NCBI GenBank assembly: GCA_025617745.1
Contig: CM046858.1
Span: forward strand, 44,465,750-44,529,749
Source of the DNA: Heliocidaris erythrogramma
Lineage: Eukaryota > Echinodermata > Echinoidea > Camarodonta > Echinometridae
DNA length: 64,000 nucleotides
Reading direction: 5' to 3'
The position numbers and the translations under genes are program-made. The stretch's first letter is position 1. Each line of letters opens with the position of its first letter. Positions 56,490 through 64,000 of the stretch are shown here, piece by piece. A model generated the notes under the pieces. That model made no database searches and was not told the origin of the DNA. It saw only the letters and a program-made list of their open reading frames with translations.

Positions 56490-58560
56490 TATACATTGTT
56501 TTCATGTTGGGTGGCTGTTGTAAAAGGAAGTTTACCCTAGTATATGCTTCCATGATATAAGTAAAAAGTAGAAATAAATTTAATCAATTATAAAGAGTCT
56601 TAAAATATGAAGTGGCCGAAATCCCCTCCCATTTTTTTTCATCTAACAGTTATATGTTCCTGCCCTTCACCCCAAAAAATAAATAAAGAAATAAATGTAA
56701 ATATATAAAAATAAAATTAACAAAACCTGTTGAAAGTTAAATTTAGAGAGTAATGGAATGCTTACATAAAGCAAACTTCCAAAGGAGCCGAATTTTCACA
56801 AATAAAAGGCAGAAAACGATCCGAATCTATCGCGACGACCAACCCCCCCCCCCTCCCGGGGATGTTTCATTGAGACCTGTACATCATCCGCGTAAATCAC
56901 TTGCTGAATTGAAAAGCAGATTGAAGGGAAACAACTCTATCTCTGATTTTTATACTTTTATACTATTTTTATATCTTGCTTGGTATTTTACATCCTATTT
57001 AGGCCCACATCATCATCATAGACATATTTTTAGCCAAAAATTTAACCTAACTTGCAAACACAATACCGAACTATTCCCCCCCCCCCCTTCGCGGACCTTC
57101 TTAACAGTCTCTGAATTTGATATCTTTTTTTGATACCCTAAACGCGTAACCTGGGTTACGCGCCTATTGCTGAAAAGGTACACGTTTTATCCGTTTTCAC
57201 GTGGATGATGAGACATCCCCCCCCCCCGCGACCGCCGTGAAACCATAGAATTACATACACACTAAACTGTGTGTGCATGTAACCATGAAGCTACAAATTA
57301 TGCAACTCTATGCGTGAAACATAGTACCTGTACATGTGCACATGCGCTGTGCGAACGAATAACACCTGTGTTGCGTCGTATACATTGAAGCCATATATGC
57401 GTGTATGGCCTTGGAGTATACACGTCACTTTGTTCTATGGCAATTTACCAATTGAGGTTTCTCCCCCTTCACAGGTAAAGTGTATGGGTTGGGGCATCAC
57501 AAAAGGTACTTTTTCGTGCGTACGGCAGAATTATTACTCCCTCCGTAAATTCAATGTTTAGAAATGAATTTATGAAATATGGACGGCACGTCAGCCCTTA
57601 AAAAGTGCCTCCCAACCCTCTAAGAACCATTCCCGGCCAGTGGGTACCAAAAGGTGGGAACCGAAAGAGCGAGGGGAGGCGCCTATTCGAACCCCCCCCC
57701 CCCCAAAAAAAAAGCCCCAAATCCTTAGCGTAATATATATATACACTTTAAGTTATATGTGTATATGTGTAATTAAAGCTTCATAACGTCAGAAAGTGTC
57801 ACACAATGCATTTACAAATTAATACAACTCAGCTCTGCCCATTTTTGTGTAAACGGCCTTAAGGCAATCATACTTAAAGTGATTTGGTAACTTTATAGAG
57901 GCTTGATAAAATCTGAGCTGCTTGGCCTTACATGCGATCAGTGTATGTAATATGGTGTAAAAATGAAGACCAGGGGGGAAAAAGCACTTCAAAATCATCA
58001 TTTCCTTCACAAAAGTAAACATATGCAAGTGACCGGAAATGCCAGAGCCATTTTCCCCCATAGACTCAGTGTTAGACTAAAGCGTATGGCCATACGCTTT
58101 CGTAAATGGGAGTATTCAGTCATAGATATCTTAATAATAGCATTATATATTTGAAAACCTTTCTATGCCTGGCTATTTATTTATCCTTTTGAACATCATT
58201 ATACAAGACAGATATCAAAATTCAACAATTTATTAAATCAACCCTCCACAAAGTTACCGAATCCCTTTAATATGCTTTGAACAATCTACATGTTTTTTTC
58301 TTCTTGTAAATGAAAGTAAAAACATAAGACGGTTCGGGCAAGACAAAATCCCGCGCATATCACTGCTATGCTTGAGACATAATTATGCAGAATGTCAAAG
58401 CTCATGTCTGGTAGCATCATATAAAGGCGCAATTATCCTGTTACGTGCTATCGCTATTTCCGGGGTTAACCCGTTTACATGATCATCAATCTCTCCCCTA
58501 ATGTGTGAAATACGCAGTCGCGACATAAATGGGTCTGACAAATATGATCTTGAGGCTATG
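56490..58560. other. Non-coding region between the LINE and the gene D exon
   Basis: Holds poly-C runs (56843-56853, 57076-57087, 57217-57227, 57691-57705), a palindrome GCGTAACCTGGGTTACGC near 57144 and a perfect 22-bp palindrome at 58079-58100. No homology to the A-B interval was seen until ~58560, where 'gatgaatcctgggaagaatc' matches 30724. Confidence 0.55.
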
Positions 58561-58632
58561 TAGCCATCATCTATATACAAGATGAATCCTGGGAAGAATC
58601 GAGAACATCAGAAAAAGAGAAAAATTTTGTGG

Positions 58633-59264
58633 CTATAGTTCTTCAGAAAGAATCCTGGTTACAGCTGTGGTTGATGCACACGAGGTGTGTGCTTCTAGGA
58701 TTAGATCTGTCTTTAAATCAGCTTTACTGAAAGACATTAACTTGTTGATTTGCCGCGAATAATAAACTCTGTGAGAAGCATCAGGAGATTCTCTGGAAAG
58801 TGGGCCTTGGAGCTTGACGTCGATTCCGCCAACGTGAATGAAAGTATCTGCCTCAATATGTTGGGCTTCGGGTTTGATGTTCTCTCGACGTTCACTTGAC
58901 AAAATGTTCTCTCGGTCAGTAGAATAAGCCCATGGATCAAGAGTCCCACAAACAAGCTCCGGTACCTCTGCTTTGTCGGTATTTCCCCGTTCACTTAAGG
59001 ATAGGCTGTCCAATGACGAATAATAATGTGAAAGGCTATCGGTTCGATCTTCAGAATGATTACTTCTTGTTTCTAATTTAAAAACAACGATAGCTTTCCT
59101 ATTCTGGTGCCTGCGTTGTCGTACTGCTGTGGCAGTAACAAGACTTTGTGTCCTTGTATTTATTCTTCCTAATTGGTAGGTTGTCATGCCAAATGCTACG
59201 ATGAAAAGGCAAATACCGACTGGCACGAAAAGTGGAATTGCTAGAAGTATACCACCTGCATCTT
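58633..59264 (-). CDS. Gene D (partial): TM and tail exon of a B-type protein
   Basis: Phase-1 acceptor gcctacag|AA at 59264 (alternative aaatag|GG at 59273, same frame), open to the stop at 58633. TM helix LLAIPLFVPVGICLFIVAF, then QLGRINTRTQ and a ~175-residue tail with GTLDPWAYSTDR and VYYSRQINK. This is the uninterrupted version of the gene B tail. Upstream, the region equivalent to the gene B WSC2 and stalk2 exons is missing: homology jumps from ~14.63 kb-like sequence at 59790 to ~17.5 kb-like sequence at 59890, and the satellite follows. No WSC or signal exon occurs between here and 64000. Either a decayed gene or one whose ectodomain exons lie beyond the window. Confidence 0.65.
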
Positions 59265-59479
59265 CTGTAGGCCCTATTTATACAATAAAGACAGTGAAAA
59301 TGTAATAATAACGTTAACGTTTTGATGTTCAGTGGTCAAGTTTAATAATAAATATTCCTCTGCCTGATTTAGAATAATATTATGAATTCAAATTAGATCT
59401 CAAACTTCAATATTGTTTTAATGTACTTTTCAGTTTCTACCCCAAAAGGCACCTGAAAATGCGATAACTTTACTATTAT

Positions 59480-59493
59480 CTTTATTATTATTA

Positions 59494-59539
<46 letters not shown>

Positions 59540-59540
59540 G
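59480..59540. repeat. (ATT)n microsatellite
   Basis: Trinucleotide run upstream of the gene D exon, at the position of similar runs at 14337-14375 and 33000-33030 next to the gene B TM exon. Confidence 0.85.
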
Positions 59541-59984
59541 CTTTTCAATTTTTTTTCTCGGATTAGTGCCCCCTCCATTTTACAAAAACCTTGATTCCCC
59601 CTTTCGGAAAGGTTGCACATTTGGTCTTACAATGAAGATCATATTCTACATTGCGAGAGGACCATCCATTGATGACTTGGGCAAAATGAGCCAGTAAAGA
59701 TAATATTTAGTTCACTTAGCATAAAGGAATTTGAAATTATTTTTTCTGAAAATGTTTCTTTCCACTTGTACGAGAAGATTCATGTACCAGATGTTGTGAT
59801 ATTCCGAGGCTTCCAAAGAGGAATTTCAAATAGAAACTATCAACTAAGTCGCACCCAAGCGCACCACATTACTGTTTCAAATTGTTCGTATCTTTGTATT
59901 CATCAGCTGAATAAAAATTATGCTGAAAAACATTGTTCGCTTACCAGATGGGTTGAAGGAGCGGGACTGGACATCCCTGATAGC

Positions 59985-62890
59985 AGACGGACGTCTTAAA
60001 GACGTCGTATATTGGTCGTATTCTGGTCAACTGGTCATACGTCGTATGAACGACGTTATCACGACGTCTTCGTGACGACTTTCTAAGACGAGTATGTATT
60101 GTCTTATTTGGATGACTAGTTTATGACGTGATTTTGACGTCAATTATTTACCACTTATATGAAGGATTTTTCAAGACCAAAAACGACGTAATTATTACGT
60201 CACTTCATTGCCAGCTCACGACCAGTTACGACTTGCATCATCCATGACCATTTCTTGACGTGATTTTGACGTCAATTATTTACCACTTATAAACGATTAT
60301 TCAAGACCCCCAAAAAGACGTAATTATCAGGTGACTTCATTGCCAACTCACGACCAGTTAAGAATTGCACTATCCATGACTAGTTCATGACGTGATTTTG
60401 AAGTCAATTATTTACCACTTATTTGAACGATTATTCAAGACCAAAAGACGACGTAATTATTACGTCACTTCATTGCCAACTCACGACCAATTAAGAATCG
60501 CACTATCCATTACTATTTCATGACGTGATTTTGACGTCAATTATTTACCACTTATATGAACGATTATTCAAGACCAAAAAACGACGTAATTATTACGTTA
60601 CTTCATTTCCAACTCACGGCCAGCTACGAATGACTAGTTCATGACGTGATTTTTACGTCAGTTATTTTCCACTTATATGGACAATTCAAGACAAAAAACG
60701 ACGTAATTATTATGTCACTTCATTGCAAGCTGACGATCAGTTATTTCACCATCCATGACTAATTGTTGACGTGATGGTGACGCCAATTATTTACCACTTA
60801 TGAACGATTATTCAAAACCAAAAAACGACGCAATTATCACGTCATGTCATTGCCAACTAACGACCAGTTAAGAATTGCACTATCCATGACTAGTTCATGA
60901 AGTGATTTTGACGTCGATTATTTACCACTTATTTGAACGATTATTCAAGACCAAAAGACGACGTAATTATTACGTTACTTCATTGCCAACTCACGACCTG
61001 TTAAGAATTGCATTATCTATTACTATTTCATGACGTGATTTTGACGTCAATTATTTACCACTTATATGAACGATTATTCAAGACCAAAAAACGACGTAAT
61101 TATTACGTGACTTCATTTCCAACTCACGACCAGCTAAGAATGACTAGTTCATGACGTGTTTTTGACGTCAGTTATTTTCCACTTATATGAACTATTCAAG
61201 ACCAAAAACGACGTAATTATTACGTCACTTCATTGCCAACTCACGACCAGCTACGAATGAATAGTTCACGACGTGATTTTGACGTCAAGTATTTACCACT
61301 TGTTTAACGATTATTCAAGACCAAAAAACGACGTAATTATTACGTGACTTCAATTCCAACTCACGACCAGCTAAGAATGACTAGTTCATGACGTGATTTT
61401 GACGTCACTTATTTACCACTTATGAACGATTATTCAAGACCAAAAGACGACGTAATTATTAGGCACTATCCATTACTATTTCATGACGTGGTTTTGACGT
61501 CAATTATTTACCACTTATATGAACGATTATTCAAGACCAAAAAACGACGTAATTATTACGTCACTTCATTTCCAACTCACGGCCAGCTACGAATGCCTAG
61601 TTCAAGACGTGATTTGGACGTCAAGTATTTACCACCTGTTTAACGATTATTCAAGACCAAAAATAGACGTTAATATTATGTGACTTCAATTCCAACTCAC
61701 GATCAGCTAAGAATGACTAGTTCATGACGTGATTTTGACGTCAGTTATTTTCCACTTATATGAACAATTTAAGACCAAAAAACGACGTAATTATTACGTC
61801 ACTTCATTGCAAGCTGACGATCAGCTACGAATGACTAGTTCACGACGTGATTTTGACGTCAAGTATTTACCACTTGTTTAACGATTATTCAAGACCAAAA
61901 AACGACGTAATTATTACGTGACTTCAATTCCAACTCACGACCAGCTAAGAATGACTAGTTCATGACGTGATTTTGACGTCAAGTATTTACCACTTGTTTA
62001 ACGCTTATTCAAGACCAAAAATCGACGTTAATATTACGTGACTTCTATTCCAACTCACATGACCTGATTTTGACGTCAGTTATTTTCCACTTATATGAAC
62101 AATTCAAGACCTAAAAACGACGTAATTATACCGTCACTTCATTGCCAACTCACGACCAGCTACGAATGGCTAGTTCATGACGTGATTTTGACGTCAAGTA
62201 TTTACCACTTGTTTAACGATTATTCAAGACCAAAAATCGACGTTAATATTACGTGACTTCACGACCAGCTAAGAATGACTAGTTCATGACGTGATTTTAA
62301 CGTCAGTTATTTTCCACTTGTTTAACGATTATTCAAGACCAAAAATCGACGTTAATATTACGTGACTTCACGACTAGCTAAGAATGACTAGTTCATGACG
62401 TGATTTTGACGTCAGTTATTTTCCACTTATATGAACAACTAGGCCAAAAAACGACGTAATTATTACGTCACTTCATTGCCAACTCACGACCAGCTACGAA
62501 TGGCTAGTTCACGACGTGACTTTGACGTCAAGTATTTAACACTTGTTTAACTATTATTCAAGACCAAAATTCGACGTTAATATTACGTGACTTCCATTCC
62601 AACTCACGACCAGCTAAGAATGACTAGTTCATGACGTGATTTTGACGTCAATTATTTACCACTTATATGAACAATTATTCAAGACCAAAAAAAAAACCTA
62701 ATTATTACGTGACTTCATTGCCAACTGACGACCAGCTCCGAATGACTAGTTCATGACGTAATTTTATTTACCACTTATGAACGATTATTCAGTTTAAATC
62801 TAAACATGGGAACGGTTTGGGATTAATTAGACAATGTCTATATTTTTTTTAATGACTAGTTCATGACGTGATTATGACGTCAATATACAA
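59985..62890. repeat. ~120-bp satellite array rich in TGACGTCA-like palindromes
   Basis: About 23 degenerate units of roughly 105-135 bp. Each has TGACGTGATTTTGACGTCA, 'ttatttaccacttatatg', 'aacgattattcaagacc', the palindrome GACGTAATTATTACGTC, and 'ccaactcacgaccagctac' followed by 'gaatgactagttca'. The first ~110 bp (59985-60100) is a divergent, denser version (acgtcgtat, acgacgtt). Non-coding. Confidence 0.95.
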
Positions 62891-62899
62891 CTTATGGTT

Positions 62900-63440
62900 C
62901 GATATGTGCCCTAGAAAAAAGGGATATCAGAACGTGCATTCGCTAGACTTTGGATATAAAAGCTAAATAATTTTTTGCTATTGCAAACATAAGGGAAAGA
63001 AGAAAAAAGGATAATTAATACAATTAAATGATACAGTATTGACTGCAGGCTACGTCATCGAGCCACTCAACTTTTTGCCGGTACTCAATGTATACAATTA
63101 TCTTGCTGACATAATGGGTTTTTTTTGTTGTTTTGTTTGTTTTTTGTGTTTTTTAACGTGATCGTTTTACTCGTCCGTCGTTTCACGTGCGTGCATTGCC
63201 GCGCTGCTCGACTCAGCGTGGAGTGTGTGCATGTGAAAAAATAGCAGTGGAACAGGTTACTCTAACTTCTTAGGCATACGAACTCGTCTTCGTTGATCTT
63301 CTAAAGACCTTCCATCAAAGTTTAAGTTCAGGTTTCGTGGCAAGTAAGTTAGGTATTCACACCACACTGTGCATTATGTGTAGCTAAGACAGTAACAGAT
63401 AGACACTAGGAACACGATGCATGCAATGACAAAAGAGAGC
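62900..63440. other. Non-coding DNA right of the satellite
   Basis: T-rich stretch at 63115-63150 followed by a CpG-richer patch (63160-63235). No exon, start codon context or domain could be supported. Confidence 0.5.
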
Positions 63441-63446
63441 GGAGAA

Positions 63447-63650
63447 AAAATATACAGATCCTCATTGTACCCTCCACAATTGTTCTGGTAGACAAAAGAA
63501 CATCCCTTCATTGCTATTATGTAAGATAAGTAGAACAGGTGAATATGCATGTGACACCTGCTCTACATAATCTTACATAATAGCAATGAAGGGATATTCT
63601 TTTGTCTACCAAAGCAAGTGTGGAAGGTACAATGAGGAGCTGTATATTTT
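63447..63650. repeat. Long hairpin (~95-bp arms)
   Basis: Left arm 63447-63541 and right arm 63555-63650 are ~90% complementary (e.g. 'gtagacaaaagaacatccct' against 'agggatattcttttgtctac', and 'cattgctattatgtaagat' against 'atcttacataatagcaatg'), with a ~13-bp loop. Weaker complementarity continues outward to about 63400 and 63700. Likely a MITE or foldback element. Confidence 0.85.
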
Positions 63651-64000
63651 GTCCGCTTCTTTATTTGCCATGTTCATAGTAAGACAACGTGTGTTATTAT
63701 TAGTCACACTGTTTGTAGAACTGTCAGTATACTATCAATCACATTTGTCAAGTGACCGTTATTATACATTACAGTCGAAATTATGCATCTGCTGAGTGCT
63801 GTATTTTTTCACTGTCATTGGGACATTAAATTATATATACAATTACAAATTATCATTTAGTGATCATTTAAATACTGCCAGAGTTAAGTCTACTTACTTT
63901 GAAGTAAACATCGAAATAAGTAGACTAAATACTAACTGTTAGGCAGTGTACCCTATAGTCTATGTTTTTTGTCCAATAATATTGTTACTAACGTTACTGT
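63651..64000. other. AT-rich non-coding end of window
   Basis: Includes a short hairpin 'agtctactta ... taagtagact' at 63887-63926. No gene recognised. Confidence 0.55.

Noticed and set aside
57334-57561. Cys-containing small protein on the plus strand
   Set aside because: No leader, no splice context and no paralog in the window. Length expected by chance.
59766-59999. Plus-strand small protein next to the satellite
   Set aside because: The region is homologous to gene B intron DNA (14.6 and 17.5 kb) with a deletion; the frame is not kept there.

Overview
This window is metazoan nuclear DNA: AT-rich, intron-rich, and full of decayed mobile elements, (ATT)n microsatellites, long G/C homopolymers and tRNA-headed SINEs that end in 'gcgctatataaatg..(att)n'. 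That repeat style fits a marine deuterostome, most likely an echinoderm such as a sea urchin. This is an inference from style, not a database match.

The main content is a minus-strand tandem cluster of small type I membrane-receptor-like genes, rebuilt here from splice sites. Each model has a signal-peptide exon, one or two 90-91-codon WSC-domain exons (Cys-rich, putative carbohydrate-binding), in some genes a 30-codon stalk exon, and a terminal exon with one transmembrane helix and a cytoplasmic tail. Every intron is phase 1, so the cassettes are interchangeable. Reading along the minus strand (high to low coordinates): gene D (58.6-59.3 kb, only its TM/tail exon is visible), gene C (51.4-44.8 kb, complete, 617 aa), gene B (42.5-32.5 kb, two WSC domains, 381 aa, short interrupted tail), gene A (29.7-23.1 kb, complete, 733 aa, long tail). 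Module C-D is an old diverged copy of module A-B, because introns and intergenic DNA are also homologous. A and C share a long tail with a nearly invariant C-terminal block. B and D share a different tail, but two short motifs (TLDPW-x-YST-x-R and VYYSR) occur in both tail types.

A second, very recent duplication dominates the left half. 3418-21564 (copy 1) and 22064-40217 (copy 2) are almost identical over 18.15 kb and sit on either side of a run of 499 N. Copy 1 repeats gene A and the 3' half of gene B, and it alone carries two frame-breaking differences. The simplest reading is two overlapping haplotype contigs placed end to end (false duplication). A true recent tandem duplication is the alternative.

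Left end (1-3.4 kb): a 1.1-kb inverted-repeat element built of short palindromes, a LINE reverse-transcriptase relic, and a small MITE with an 8-bp target duplication. Right end (51.5-64 kb): a 5'-truncated LINE, a hAT-like MITE, an interstitial telomere-like tract, the gene D exon, about 2.9 kb of a ~120-bp satellite rich in TGACGTCA-like palindromes, and a long hairpin. Elsewhere are hAT-like MITEs (some nested inside the gene B tail exon) and a distinctive family of inverted-repeat elements whose ends are arrays of a 'GGTTCATAATTCCGAA' repeat.

Function: the proteins look like cell-surface receptors with a glycan-binding-type ectodomain and tyrosine-containing tails. Ligand and pathway cannot be read from the sequence.
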